From Candidatus Thiovulum stygium (GTDB taxonomy: Bacteria; Campylobacterota; Campylobacteria; Campylobacterales; Thiovulaceae), in contig CP091137.1 in the NCBI GenBank assembly GCA_021582295.1, forward strand, positions 700,001 through 764,000: a stretch of DNA of 64,000 nucleotides. Reading direction: 5' to 3'. A program made the translations under genes and the position numbers. The notes under the pieces are model-generated. The model saw only the letters and a program-made list of their open reading frames with translations, ran no database searches and was not told the DNA's origin. Positions 1 through 8,832 of the stretch are shown here, piece by piece (positions within the stretch are counted from its first letter, which is position 1; each line of letters begins with the position of its first letter).

Positions 1-1
1 A

Positions 2-646
2 ACTCCAACTGGTGTATATAAATTAACTGAAAGATTAAATAATTTGGATCAATTTTATGGTCCAACAGGAATTGTTATTGCTTATCCAAATGCTCTTGAT
101 AAAGTTTTAAAACGAACTGGTAGTGGAATTTGGATTCACGGTTTTCCACTTAGAGAAGATAGAAATTTGATAACTGAAAATACAAAAGGTTGTGTTGCAA
201 TGGAAAATGACAGAGTCTTAGATTTAGCTAATACTTTATCTAATTTAAATCAGACTCTAATTATATTAACTGATGGTCGTTTAACTAGAGTTAATAAAGA
301 TGATTTAGCTGGTATCTTATCTGGTTTATATAGCTGGTTGGCAAGTTGGCGAGAAAGTGAATATAAAAAAAACATATCTTTTTATTCTCGCAAATTTAAA
401 ACTATTGAAGGCAATGATATATCATGGTTGCGAGATTTAAAACAACGAATTTTTAAAGAATCAAAAGAATTAAAATTATATTTTAATAAAATAAATATAG
501 CTCCATATCCAAATAGTGAAAATCGCAAATTATTTTATGTTTCTGGTTTATTGCAATATTCTGATGGAAAAAAATCTTTTAAAGGTTACAAAGAGTTATA
601 TGTAGAATTGAATAATGGCTTATTCGAAATATTAATAGAAAAATAA
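2..646 (+). CDS. L,D-transpeptidase / L,D-carboxypeptidase (YkuD family, Csd6/Pgp2-like), 5' end outside the window
   Basis: The frame is open from base 2, so only the C-terminal part of the protein is visible. The YkuD catalytic signature is present as IWIHGFP followed about 15 residues later by TKGC, which gives the His and Cys of the cysteine transpeptidase site. Family members act on peptidoglycan stem peptides in the periplasm. In helical Campylobacterota the homologues Csd6 and Pgp2 trim tetrapeptides and set cell shape. The region after the catalytic domain (roughly the last 110 residues, with YSRKF and ELYVELNNGLFEI) resembles the extra C-terminal domain of Csd6/Pgp2 rather than a plain YkuD protein. 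fliQ follows after 26 bp on the same strand. Carboxypeptidase versus transpeptidase activity cannot be decided from this fragment. Confidence 0.82.
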   Translation, partial: TPTGVYKLTERLNNLDQFYGPTGIVIAYPNALDKVLKRTGSGIWIHGFPLREDRNLITENTKGCVAMENDRVLDLANTLSNLNQTLIILTDGRLTRVNKDDLAGILSGLYSWLASWRESEYKKNISFYSRKFKTIEGNDISWLRDLKQRIFKESKELKLYFNKINIAPYPNSENRKLFYVSGLLQYSDGKKSFKGYKELYVELNNGLFEILIEK

Positions 647-672
647 AATAAATTTATATAAAAAGGAAAAAA

Positions 673-939
673 ATGGAGAGTGAATTAGTAAAATTAGGTA
701 TAGAAACTTTTAAATTATCTTTATATTTAGGTTTGCCAACTTTATTAGCTGGTATGATCATTGGTCTTATGGTTTCTATTTTTCAAGCAACAACTCAAAT
801 AAATGAAACCACACTTTCATTTATTCCAAAAATTATCGGAGTAATTTTAATTCTTATTTTAACAATGCCCTGGATGTTAAATATGACAATTCAGTTTTCA
901 GAAAGAATTTTTAATTATATTCCTGAATTTATAAAATAA
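673..939 (+). CDS. fliQ: Flagellar type III export protein FliQ
   Basis: This 88-residue protein has the family length and two hydrophobic segments (about residues 15-38 and 50-72). It contains the characteristic stretch IFQATTQINETTLSFIPKI. FliQ forms part of the FliPQR export gate in the inner membrane at the base of the flagellum. An AAGGAAAAAA ribosome binding site lies directly before the ATG. It stands apart from the other flagellar genes, as is usual in Campylobacterota, and is followed by a hairpin terminator. Confidence 0.95.
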   Translation: MESELVKLGIETFKLSLYLGLPTLLAGMIIGLMVSIFQATTQINETTLSFIPKIIGVILILILTMPWMLNMTIQFSERIFNYIPEFIK

Positions 940-990
940 TGATAAAATTATAAATTTAATTTAATAATCGATGAGGTTGTTTTTTAAGCT

Positions 991-1020
991 GTTCGGGTCA
1001 AAGCCCGAACAAGAAAATTT
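991..1020. terminator. Hairpin between convergent fliQ and lysC
   Basis: A GTTCGGG / CCCGAAC stem (991-997 with 1004-1010) and 6-nt loop lies between convergent genes. It has A/T-rich flanks with a T-run on the left and an A-run on the right, so it could stop transcription from either side. The TTCGGGTCAAGCCCGAA core also occurs near 22.55, 23.95 and 51.33 kb, so it is also a member of a dispersed palindrome family. Confidence 0.6.
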
Positions 1021-1037
1021 ATATAATTTTTTATATT

Positions 1038-2258
1038 TTATTTATCTAATTGATAAGCAGAATGTAAAGTTCTAACAGCAAGTTCGCTATATTTATCATC
1101 AATAACCATTGAAATTTTAATTTCGCTTGTGCTGATCATCATGATATTTATATTTTCTTTTGCCATTGTAGTAAAAGCTTTTGATGCTACACCAGTATGA
1201 GATTTCATTCCAACACCAACAACAGAAACTTTTGCAATATTACTATTAATTTGAATATCTCGAATTTCATGAGAATTTTTAAATTTATAGATACATTTTT
1301 CAGCTTTTGCAAGTTCGTCTCTATTAACAGTAAAATCGATATTAGTAATATTTTCACCTAAACTGCCACCGCTAGTTTGAACGATCATATCAACATTAAT
1401 ATTTGATTCTGCTAAAGCTCCGAATATTTCTGAAGCAATTCCAGGTTTATCAACAACTCCAATAAGTCCAACTCTTGCCTGATTTTTATCAAGAGCAATT
1501 CCACTAACTAAAGGTTTTTCCATTATTTTATCCTCGTGAGTAATTAAAGTTCCTTCGTTTTCATTAAAACTTGATCTCGTTACGAGATTTACATTTAATT
1601 TTTTAGCCATTTCAACAGAACGAGTTTGAAGAACTTTTGCTCCCAAACTTGCCATTTCAAGCATTTCGTCATAACTAATAACAGGTAATTTTTTTGCTTT
1701 TGGTTCTATTCTAGGATCTGTCGTATAGACACCATCAACATCAGTATAAATTTCACATAAATCAGCACCGATAGCTCCAGCAATAGCAACAGCTGATAAA
1801 TCACTACCACCACGACCGAGAGTTGTAACTCGACCTTGTTCATCAATGCCTTGAAAACCTGCAACTACAACGATAGTGCCATCTTCAATGGCTGATAAAA
1901 TAGGTTTTGGATCGATTGTTTCGATTCTAGCTTTTGTAAAATTACTATCAGTAACGATTCCTGCACCTCGACCACTTAATGATATTGCATTATGACCTTT
2001 AGCATAAATAGCAATAGCTAAAAGCGATGAGGTAACTCGCTCACCTGAACTCATAAGCAGATCCATTTCACTCTCTTTTGGAATTGGAGAAAAATATTTT
2101 GCATATGATATTAATTTGTTTGTTTCGCCACTCATAGCAGAAACGACGATAACAAGTTTATGTCCTTCAGAAGCAGTTTTTAAAACTCGTTCTGCTACTT
2201 TTTCTATTCTTTCCAGTGTTCCAACACTTGTTCCACCATATTTTTGAACAATTAACAT
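1038..2258 (-). CDS. lysC: Aspartate kinase
   Basis: The product is aspartokinase (406 aa), which phosphorylates aspartate at the entry of the lysine, threonine, methionine and diaminopimelate pathway. The N-terminus has the kinase motif KYGGTSVG, and further motifs GRGGSDLSAVA and TDVDGVYTTDPR form the substrate and nucleotide site (to about residue 245). Two ACT domains follow (about 265-330 and 345-405), which normally bind the inhibitory amino acid. The start overlaps the 3' end of rppH by 7 bp, so the two are translated from one message, an arrangement also found in Campylobacter. Confidence 0.96.
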   Translation of the reverse strand: MLIVQKYGGTSVGTLERIEKVAERVLKTASEGHKLVIVVSAMSGETNKLISYAKYFSPIPKESEMDLLMSSGERVTSSLLAIAIYAKGHNAISLSGRGAGIVTDSNFTKARIETIDPKPILSAIEDGTIVVVAGFQGIDEQGRVTTLGRGGSDLSAVAIAGAIGADLCEIYTDVDGVYTTDPRIEPKAKKLPVISYDEMLEMASLGAKVLQTRSVEMAKKLNVNLVTRSSFNENEGTLITHEDKIMEKPLVSGIALDKNQARVGLIGVVDKPGIASEIFGALAESNINVDMIVQTSGGSLGENITNIDFTVNRDELAKAEKCIYKFKNSHEIRDIQINSNIAKVSVVGVGMKSHTGVASKAFTTMAKENINIMMISTSEIKISMVIDDKYSELAVRTLHSAYQLDK

Positions 2259-2737
2259 AATAAATAGCCCTCTTTTATAAAATGGGATAAAACTTTTCGA
2301 TATACATGCCTTTTAAAATAGGTGATATGATCGAATACCGAATTTATACCTATAAATTTATAGTCACTAAATTCAGGGTTGCCGACATTTAAGTCTATCT
2401 TTGTTCCGTTTTTAAGTCTAACCAAATAATATTGCTGTTTTTGTCCATCATAAGGATACATTCGTTCAGAAAGAGCTTTTGGAAAATCATACGATATCCA
2501 TCCAGGAAATTTACCTACGATTTCAACATTGTTTGTTCCAATTTCTTCTTTTAATTCACGAAATAAAGCCTCTCTTGAATTTTCTCCCTTGTCTATACCT
2601 CCTTGTGGAAATTGCCAAGCATCTGGAACATCAGTTCTTTTTGCTATGAACAATTCGCACTTATCTGGATATTTTGATGAAAGGACAATAGCAGCTACAT
2701 TTGGTCTATACTTTTTTTCTACCTGTTCATGTAACAC
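2252..2737 (-). CDS. rppH: RNA pyrophosphohydrolase (Nudix)
   Basis: This 161-residue Nudix hydrolase removes pyrophosphate from the 5' end of mRNA and so starts its decay. The Nudix box is complete: GGIDKGENSREALFRELKEEIG (about residues 46-67). It is preceded by WQFPQ, which is diagnostic of RppH, and followed by WISYDFP. It is the first gene of a two-gene unit with lysC. Confidence 0.93.
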   Translation of the reverse strand: MLHEQVEKKYRPNVAAIVLSSKYPDKCELFIAKRTDVPDAWQFPQGGIDKGENSREALFRELKEEIGTNNVEIVGKFPGWISYDFPKALSERMYPYDGQKQQYYLVRLKNGTKIDLNVGNPEFSDYKFIGINSVFDHITYFKRHVYRKVLSHFIKEGYLLC

Positions 2738-2854
2738 CTGTTTTCACCTATAATTTGATCTATTGAAATTCTACCACTATTTAATAGATTATATTATAGG
2801 CTATATATTTAATAAAATATTACAAATATATTATAATAATCTACTAAAAACTAA

Positions 2855-4660
2855 CTATTTTTTATTAGTATTTCTTTTTCGTTTTGAAGGATCTAATTCT
2901 TTTTTTCGAATTCGAATATTTAAAGGAGTAATTTCTAAAAGTTCATCATCTTCGATCCATTCAAGAGCTTTTTCAAGACTTAAATTTCGAGGTGGAACTA
3001 ATTTAATAGCATCATCAGAACCAGAAGCTCTCATATTTGTTAAGTTTTTACCTTTAATAGGATTAAAATCTAAGTCATTTGGTCGACTATGTTCTCCGAT
3101 AATCATTCCCATATATACTTTAGTTTGAGGTCCTATAAATAAAACACCTCTTTCTTGAATATTATTTAAAGAATAAGCTACAGCATCACCATTTTCCATT
3201 GAGATCAAAGCTCCATTACTTCGAGTTTCAACAATACCTGAATATGGTCTATATTCTAAAAATGAGTGGTTCATAACACCTTCACCTTTTGTGTCTGTTA
3301 AAAATTGACCTCTAAAACCAATTAAACCTCGAGCTGGAATTTCAAATTCGATTCGTTGTTGTCCAACACCCATTGGAACCATTGAAGTCATTTCAGCTTT
3401 TTTTCGACCCAATCTTTCGATAATATTGCCACTAAATTCTTCTGGTATATCAATAACAAGATGTTCAAATGGTTCAAGATGAACTCCATCAACTTTTCTT
3501 GTTATAACTTCTGGTCTCGAAATTGAAAATTCAAAACCTTCTCGTCGCATATTTTCAGCAAGAATCGTAAGTTGTAATTCACCTCGACCAGAAACTTTAA
3601 ATTTGCCTTCACCAACAACTTCTAATTTCATAGCAATATTAGTTTGCATCTCTTTATATAATCGTTCTTGAATTTTATTAGAAGTAACACTTTTACCTTC
3701 AAGACCAGCAAGAGGAGAATCATTAACAGAATAGACAACAGAAATAGTTGGTTCTTCAATGTGCATTGGATCAAGAGGCATTGGATTATTAGGATCAACG
3801 ATAGAATCGCCGACATCAATAGTTTCAAGTCCTGCTACTGCAACGATATCACCAGCTTCAGCTCGTTCAATCTCTTTTCTTTGAAGACCATGAAAACCAA
3901 TTAATTTAGAAACTCGACCTTTTACTTTTTCACCATCAGCTTTTGCTAATAATATAGTTTGACCTTTTTCAATTTTACCATTAAATACTCGAGCAATACC
4001 GATTTTACCAACATAATTATCATAATCAAGTGTAAAAACTTGTAACTGTGTAGGATTTTCAGCCGAACCAGTTGGTTCTGGAATCGATTTGATAATTGTT
4101 TCGAAAAGAGGAACAAAATTATTACTATTATCTTTTAAATCTAATTTTGCGATGCCACTTTTAGCAGAAGCATAAACAACAGAAAATTCTAATTGGTCGT
4201 CAGTTGCATTCATTTGAACAAATAGGTCAAAAATTTCATTAACGACTCGTTCAGGTTCAGCAGTTGGTTTATCAATTTTATTAACTACAAGAATAGGTTT
4301 TAAGCCGAAACCAAGCATTTTTTTAACAACGAATTTAGTTTGAGGCATAACACCTTCATAAGCATCAACAACTAATAAAGCACCGTCAACCATTTTAAGA
4401 ACTCGTTCAACTTCACCACCGAAGTCAGCATGTCCCGGAGTATCGATAATATTAATTTTCATACCGTTATAATTAATAGCTGTATTTTTCGAAAGAATTG
4501 TAATTCCTCGTTCTCGTTCAAGATCATTTGAATCCATAACTCTTTCACCAACAGCTTCATGAGCTGAAAATGTTCCAGACTGTCGTAAAAGTCCATCGAC
4601 TAAAGTTGTTTTGCCATGATCGACATGGGCAATAACTGCTATATTCCTAATTTTTTGCAA
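2855..4660 (-). CDS. typA: Ribosome-associated GTPase TypA/BipA
   Basis: The 601-residue length matches the family. The G motifs are visible: [15 protein letters not shown] (P-loop, about residue 10), [12 protein letters not shown] (G3) and VVNKIDKP (G4). EF-G-like domains III and V and the BipA C-terminal domain follow ([10 protein letters not shown], then [16 protein letters not shown]). BipA binds the ribosome and supports 50S assembly under stress or cold. The start is TTG with a GGAG ribosome binding site about 9 bp upstream. It appears monocistronic, with about 940 bp without a gene upstream. Confidence 0.96.
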   Translation of the reverse strand: MQKIRNIAVIAHVDHGKTTLVDGLLRQSGTFSAHEAVGERVMDSNDLERERGITILSKNTAINYNGMKINIIDTPGHADFGGEVERVLKMVDGALLVVDAYEGVMPQTKFVVKKMLGFGLKPILVVNKIDKPTAEPERVVNEIFDLFVQMNATDDQLEFSVVYASAKSGIAKLDLKDNSNNFVPLFETIIKSIPEPTGSAENPTQLQVFTLDYDNYVGKIGIARVFNGKIEKGQTILLAKADGEKVKGRVSKLIGFHGLQRKEIERAEAGDIVAVAGLETIDVGDSIVDPNNPMPLDPMHIEEPTISVVYSVNDSPLAGLEGKSVTSNKIQERLYKEMQTNIAMKLEVVGEGKFKVSGRGELQLTILAENMRREGFEFSISRPEVITRKVDGVHLEPFEHLVIDIPEEFSGNIIERLGRKKAEMTSMVPMGVGQQRIEFEIPARGLIGFRGQFLTDTKGEGVMNHSFLEYRPYSGIVETRSNGALISMENGDAVAYSLNNIQERGVLFIGPQTKVYMGMIIGEHSRPNDLDFNPIKGKNLTNMRASGSDDAIKLVPPRNLSLEKALEWIEDDELLEITPLNIRIRKKELDPSKRKRNTNKK

Positions 4661-5011
4661 AAATCTTCTCCAATATATATTTTTAGAATTCTACCATTTA
4701 CAAGAGATTCGTATAAATTTTCATAAATTTCTAATTTAAATAAGAACTTAAATATATCTAATTATCAAGTTTAGGATTTAATACCCACTTTTAAACTTAA
4801 AAACTCTATAAAAACATAGCTATAAAATTTTTATATTCAATTAAAATAACAGATATATAAATTCAAATATACTCAAAGAGTCGCATGGTCGGGATTTTTT
4901 AGTTTAAAGGCTCTAAAAATATAAATTTAGCATTTCAACATTGAAACCAGATTTATATAAATATACTTGAGAGTCACCTCATCAAATGCCATTTAAAAAT
5001 CCAATTAATAT

Positions 5012-5152
5012 ATTTATTTAAGCAAACTCTTTAAAATATTGATTTTTTCGATGAGGTCAAATTCAAATATTTTGAAGATTTTTTTTTGAAAAGCTCAACT
5101 CCCATGAGAGGCAGTTATTCTTTTTTTTTGCTATAAACTCATTTATATTTAA
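5012..5152. repeat. ~140-bp direct repeat, copy 1
   Basis: The segment runs from ATTTATTTAAGCAAAC to TTTATATTTAAG and recurs at 5212-5350 with only small differences, mainly in the lengths of T tracts. Each copy carries TTCGATGAGGTCAAATTC, then CTCAACTCCCATGAGAGG, then a run of 8-9 T. No reading frame is conserved, so the unit is probably non-coding. Confidence 0.85.
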
Positions 5153-5211
5153 GGTTACTAAAAAAGTGCTGTTTTTAGGCAATTTTGACCAATTTTTGAT
5201 CAACTAATTTT

Positions 5212-5350
5212 TTTATTTAAGCAAACTTTTTAAAATAGCGATTTTTTCGATGAGGTCAAATTCAAATATTTTGAAGATTTTTTTTGAAAAGCTCAACTCC
5301 CATGAGAGGCAGTTATTCTTTTTTTTGCTATAAACTCATTTATATTTAAG
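5212..5350. repeat. ~140-bp direct repeat, copy 2
   Basis: Second copy of the repeat at 5012-5152, 200 bp downstream in the same orientation. Differences are concentrated in the homopolymer tracts. The copy ends just before the Bro-N remnant and the HTH gene. Confidence 0.85.
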
Positions 5351-5477
5351 CTATAAAATTGCTATTTTTTAATAGTTTTGCGGTGCAAACGAATTTTTTA
5401 AAATTTAAGATAAATATTTTAAATATTTCAAAATTAGTTTTCTGAATTGAAACTTAGCCATATTTGTCTGAATTTGC

Positions 5478-5538
5478 ATCGAATTTCAAAATGGTAATTT
5501 TCTTCAAATTAAGTGGAAATTTGAATCGATAATTTAAA
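5478..5538 (+). pseudogene. 3' remnant of a Bro-N-type gene (left direct repeat of the 5.5-6.05 kb unit)
   Basis: These 61 bp read IEFQNGNFLQIKWKFESII followed by a stop, which matches the C-terminus of the intact Bro-N protein at 13847-14560 (GIEVQSGSFIQIKWKIEAIL). The same 61 bp recur at 5990-6050 with a single mismatch, so the HTH gene between them is bracketed by two copies of a bro gene end. Confidence 0.8.
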
Positions 5539-5600
5539 AAAGAGGTCGGATTTCAAGACTTTGTAAAATTTCATTAAATTAAAAAAAAGGATAAATTCTA

Positions 5601-5855
5601 ATGGAAAAAGAGGCTAAAACTGACCTTCAATCTCAACCTGAAGAAAACTTAGTGAAAAAAACTTGTCGTGAATTGGGAATCACTCAAAAAGAGTTAGCTG
5701 AAATGATGGGAGTTAGTAGGCAAAGTGTAAGTTACTGGGCAACTAATAAAATCGAACCTCCAAAAATATTAGCTAAATTATTAACACTTTTGATTATTGA
5801 AAGAGAATACAAACAAATTCGAGAAAGTTTTAAATTAATAGATAATCTTAATTAA
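5601..5855 (+). CDS. Small HTH (Cro/C1-type) regulator, paralogue family
   Basis: This 84-residue protein carries one helix-turn-helix: CRELGITQKELAEMMGVSRQSVSYW (about residues 22-47). Its closest relatives in the window are the HTH proteins at 51418-51648 and 60080-60322, which share the string VKKTCRELGITQK, and more distantly the one at 13528-13743. The 50 bp before the ATG are also shared with the 51418 gene (TTCAAGACTTTGTAAAATTT and an AGGATAAA ribosome binding site), so promoter and gene were copied together. Paralogues at 13.5 and 51.4 kb are followed by Bro-N genes; here only a Bro 3' remnant follows. It is probably a phage-like repressor or antirepressor partner; the target is unknown. 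Confidence 0.8.
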   Translation: MEKEAKTDLQSQPEENLVKKTCRELGITQKELAEMMGVSRQSVSYWATNKIEPPKILAKLLTLLIIEREYKQIRESFKLIDNLN

Positions 5856-5926
5856 AGAAATTTGATTTTTATAAGACAATATGTTAAAATATTTTTAACA
5901 TAGGATCGAATTTCCACATCTCCGCT

Positions 5927-6050
5927 CGAGGTTTTCAAATTCGCGAAAATAATATTTGGCATTTAACCGAAAAAGGTAAAAGTTTCGGAATCGAATTTCA
6001 AAATGGTAATTTTCTTCAAATTAAGTGGAAACTTGAATCGATAATTTAAA
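5927..6050 (+). pseudogene. Truncated Bro-N gene, C-terminal codons only
   Basis: The frame reads SRGFQIRENNIWHLTEKG, then KSFGIEFQNGNFLQIKWK, then ESII and a stop. This matches the last ~40 residues of the Bro-N protein at 13847-14560 (SRGLQIRENSVWHLTEKG and onwards). There is no start and no N-terminal Bro domain. The last 61 bp (5990-6050) form the right copy of the direct repeat that brackets the HTH gene. Confidence 0.82.
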
Positions 6051-6099
6051 TAGTTGTGATAAAATCACAAAACTAAAATTTTATAAAACGGAGTTTTCG

Positions 6100-7125
6100 T
6101 TGTTTAAAGATTATTACAAAATTCTTGAAGTTTCGCAAAATGCAACAGCTGACGAAATTAAAATAAGTTATAGAAATTTAGCTAAAAAATATCATCCTGA
6201 TTCTAATATTCCAAATTTTAATTTTAATGCAATTATGCAAGAAATTAATGAGGCTTATGAAGTTTTAAAAGATGACAATAAACGAAAAAACTATAATTCT
6301 CAATATGCAAATGAATTGAATAAAAGTAGAGATTTGAATAATAAGGTTGATAGCTCAACTTCTCAAAATAAAAATATCTCTCAAAATAGCGATTTTATTA
6401 TTTGGAATGGCAAAGATATAAAAGATTTTAGAGTTAAACCAAATGATTTTATGTCTTATAAAGCATTTGTTAAAGCTGGTTTTATTGAAGATGAGTTTGA
6501 AACTGTTGCTGAATCAGAAGAGCGACTTGCAAAATCTGGAATGTTAAATGCATATTTAGGTGTTCAAAATATTAATATGAAATATACAGCTGATAAAACT
6601 GAGTTTGATGTTTCTATTAACGGCTTTGCTAATTTTAAAGTTACAGTTCCGCGAAATATTGCTCGAGAGTTCAAAGAACAGGTGAAAAGTTTTGACTTTA
6701 ATTTTGATCGCAATTTGCAACTTGATTCTATTTCAGTATTATTTAATAATCAACTATTTTATGGAAGAGATTTTAATAAAGATTTTTTAAAAGAAAGATT
6801 TGAAATTGCTTCTAAAACTATAACAATTGATAATCTAATGTTTCAAGATGCTGAATTGCCAGAAGCTATGAATTGGAAGGATGCCTGTAAATATTGCGAA
6901 AATCTTCGTCTTTTAGGTTTTTCTGATTGGAGACTGCCAACAATTGAAGAGTTGAAAATTGCTTACCAACACAAATCAAAATTTATAAATATACAAGATT
7001 ATTGGTATTGGTCATCAACTATAAGTAAAAATCATACTTCCTATTCATGGCTATTGTATTTCGTCATTGGTTATGACGATTTCGACTATCAGTACTATAA
7101 TGTTTTCGTTCGTTGTGTAAGATAA
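6100..7125 (+). CDS. J-domain protein fused to a DGR-type variable (DUF1566/C-type-lectin) domain
   Basis: The N-terminus is a DnaJ domain (about residues 1-70) with the HPD motif in LAKKYHPDSN, expected to stimulate an Hsp70 ATPase. A Ser/Asn-rich linker leads to a central region of no recognised family (about 105-250). The C-terminus (about 255-341) is a DUF1566 C-type-lectin fold: WKDACKYCENLRLLGFSDWRLPT, YWYWSST, ending FVRCVR. This last domain is homologous to those at 22787-23203 and 24229-27747. The three differ mainly in the final ~25 codons and share the same downstream hairpin, as expected of targets of one diversity-generating retroelement. The start is TTG with GGAG 5 bp upstream. 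There is no signal peptide, so the product should be cytosolic, unlike the other two. The J-domain and DUF1566 calls are firm; active diversification is inference. Confidence 0.85.
   Translation: MFKDYYKILEVSQNATADEIKISYRNLAKKYHPDSNIPNFNFNAIMQEINEAYEVLKDDNKRKNYNSQYANELNKSRDLNNKVDSSTSQNKNISQNSDFIIWNGKDIKDFRVKPNDFMSYKAFVKAGFIEDEFETVAESEERLAKSGMLNAYLGVQNINMKYTADKTEFDVSINGFANFKVTVPRNIAREFKEQVKSFDFNFDRNLQLDSISVLFNNQLFYGRDFNKDFLKERFEIASKTITIDNLMFQDAELPEAMNWKDACKYCENLRLLGFSDWRLPTIEELKIAYQHKSKFINIQDYWYWSSTISKNHTSYSWLLYFVIGYDDFDYQYYNVFVRCVR
7003..7122 (+). other. Variable region (VR) of a DGR target, copy 1
   Basis: The last ~120 bp of the J-domain fusion align with the ends of the genes at 22787 and 24229. 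Blocks such as TGGTATTGG, CATCAACTATAA, ACTTCCTATTC and TTTCGTTGTGT are constant, while clusters of codons between them differ. In protein terms Thr-Ser-Tyr-Ser, Leu, Phe, Gly, Asp and Arg-Cys-Val-Arg are kept and residues between them change. No template repeat was found in the window, so adenine-specific substitution could not be tested. Confidence 0.7.
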
Positions 7126-7149
7126 TGTTTTCTTATCTATTTAACTATT

Positions 7150-7174
7150 AACTTTTGGGCTTGTCCCAAAAGTT
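7150..7174. other. DGR target-recognition-like hairpin after VR1
   Basis: A perfect 10-bp stem AACTTTTGGG / CCCAAAAGTT with a 5-nt loop lies 25 bp after the stop codon. The same hairpin and the preceding TCTTATCTATTTAACTATT follow the variable genes ending at 22787 and 24229. In known DGRs a short GC-containing hairpin just downstream of the VR is required for target recognition. It could also serve as a terminator. Confidence 0.7.
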
Positions 7175-7262
7175 CTTATTTATTTTAGATACGAAGAACA
7201 GACTCAAAACAAACGAAACAAAATAATAAATCAAATTCTAAAAAAAGATAAATTTCAATAAA

Positions 7263-7853
7263 CTAAAAGTTACGAAGTTTATCTTCAATTTCACTCATTG
7301 ATTTTGGAATCCATTTTTTTACTATTTGTCCAGATTTAAATAGCCAAATTTCATTTTGAAGTTCAAATGCTAAACGAATTGAATGAGTCGAAATAATTAA
7401 TTTCGATCTTTTTTTAACCTCATCGAGAAAATTTATAACTATTTTTTCACCACTCCTATCTAAACCGCTTGTTGGTTCATCAAGAATAAGATATTCAGGC
7501 GAACCAATATCAGCAAGTGCTAAACTTAATCTTTGTCGCATACCTTTTGAATATTCACGAATCTTTTTATCAGGCGAAATTTCAAGACCAACACGATTTA
7601 AAATTTCTTTAGAATTTATATTAATTTTTTTAACTTTTGAGACATATATTATTAAATCATTAGCAGTTAAATTGCTTTCAAAAATGGCAACTTCTGGAGC
7701 ATATCCAAAAGATTGATTTCTCAAAGGTGAAATATGTTGAGAAAATTCAGTCAAAAAAGGGTGATGATTGATATGATTGTATAAACCTACAAGATAACCT
7801 ATAAAAGTGCTTTTTCCAGATCCATTATTGCCTATTAAAGTTATACTTTGCAA
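7263..7853 (-). CDS. ABC transporter ATP-binding protein, short N-terminus
   Basis: The 196-residue protein has Walker A (GNNGSGKST, residues 8-16), the signature YSKGMRQRLS, Walker B YLILDEPTSGLD and the switch His in STHS. Only seven residues precede the Walker A motif, whereas ABC ATPases usually have 25-35 there, including the A-loop aromatic residue. The TTG start has AAGGA upstream, and stops lie in frame just before it, so the short N-terminus is not a start-choice artefact. No permease gene adjoins it. The substrate is unknown. The sequence type resembles ATPases of Nos/Nod-type exporters. Confidence 0.8.
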   Translation of the reverse strand: MQSITLIGNNGSGKSTFIGYLVGLYNHINHHPFLTEFSQHISPLRNQSFGYAPEVAIFESNLTANDLIIYVSKVKKININSKEILNRVGLEISPDKKIREYSKGMRQRLSLALADIGSPEYLILDEPTSGLDRSGEKIVINFLDEVKKRSKLIISTHSIRLAFELQNEIWLFKSGQIVKKWIPKSMSEIEDKLRNF

Positions 7854-8008
7854 ATAGAATCCTTTATTTTTAATTATTAATATAATATTTTATCTAAAAT
7901 AATAATTAAATAAACAAATTTATAAATATATATTTAATATAATAATAAATTGATAAAATACCATTGATTATTAAAAAATAAAATTTATAAAATAGAAAAG
8001 GTTTTAAT

Positions 8009-8806
8009 ATGAACGATAATTTAATAAATATTGTTAAAGAAGCTGGAAAAATTCTAAAAACTGGCTTTTATAGTGAAAAAAATGTAACTTTTAAAAGTAA
8101 AGTTGATCTAATTACTGAATATGATTTAAAAATAGAGTTATATTTAAAAGATAAACTTAAAAGTTTATATATAGATTTTGAAATTATTGGTGAAGAGACA
8201 AGCAACGGTAAAACCTCATCAGCTAGAAAAAAAATTTATATAGATCCAATTGATGGAACAACTAATTTTGTTCATTCTTTGCCTTTTGTTGCAATTTCAA
8301 TCGGTTTTTGGATTGATGGCAAACCCGTTGAAGCCATTGTTTATAATCCAATTTTAGAAGAATTTTTTTATGCCAAAAAAGGGGAAGGTGCTTTTTTAAA
8401 TGGGGAAAAAATTTCAGTTTCCAATCGCAAAGAGCTTCAAAATAGTTTAATTTCTACAGGTTTTCCTTATAGTAAAGTTGATAAAAGCAATGATTATTTC
8501 TGGACAATTAGAGTTTTTGAAGAGATTTTACCTCTCACTCGCGATGTTCGACGATATGGGTCTGCTTCACTCGATCTTTGTTATATTGCTGTAGGTCGTT
8601 ACGATGGTTATTATGAACTTAATTTAAAACCGTGGGATGTTTCAGCTGGAATTTTAATTGTTCTTGAAGCTGGTGGAAACATCTCAAATGAGACTGGTGA
8701 AAAATATCTCATCGAAAAAAATCGTATTATTGTTGCATCCAATGGATATATTCATCAAGATTTTATAAATATAATTAATAAAAATAAATTGGTAGAATTA
8801 CAATAA
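8009..8806 (+). CDS. suhB: Inositol monophosphatase family protein (SuhB/CysQ-like)
   Basis: The 265-residue protein has the metal-binding motifs of the Li+-sensitive phosphatases: GEET (about residue 60), DPIDGTTNFVH (about 84-94) and KPWDVSAGILIVLEAGG (about 210). It dephosphorylates inositol monophosphates or related sugar or nucleotide phosphates; the substrate is not determined by these motifs. An AAAAGG ribosome binding site precedes the ATG. The next gene follows after 26 bp. Confidence 0.9.
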   Translation: MNDNLINIVKEAGKILKTGFYSEKNVTFKSKVDLITEYDLKIELYLKDKLKSLYIDFEIIGEETSNGKTSSARKKIYIDPIDGTTNFVHSLPFVAISIGFWIDGKPVEAIVYNPILEEFFYAKKGEGAFLNGEKISVSNRKELQNSLISTGFPYSKVDKSNDYFWTIRVFEEILPLTRDVRRYGSASLDLCYIAVGRYDGYYELNLKPWDVSAGILIVLEAGGNISNETGEKYLIEKNRIIVASNGYIHQDFINIINKNKLVELQ

Positions 8807-8832
8807 CTTTAAAAAAAGGTGGCTACAAAATA

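Larger units (their letters stand above)
4661..5477. other. Gene-free accessory spacer with twin repeats
   Basis: No credible coding frame is present in these 817 bp. The stretch holds three GATGAGGT octamers (4976, 5050, 5249) and two copies of a ~140-bp repeat, and then leads into a decayed Bro-N gene end. The promoter of typA should lie near 4670-4760 on the minus strand, but no clear -35/-10 pair was identified. Confidence 0.6.

Noticed and set aside
2529-3128. Plus-strand frames opposite rppH and typA
   Set aside because: Shadows of well-supported minus-strand genes.
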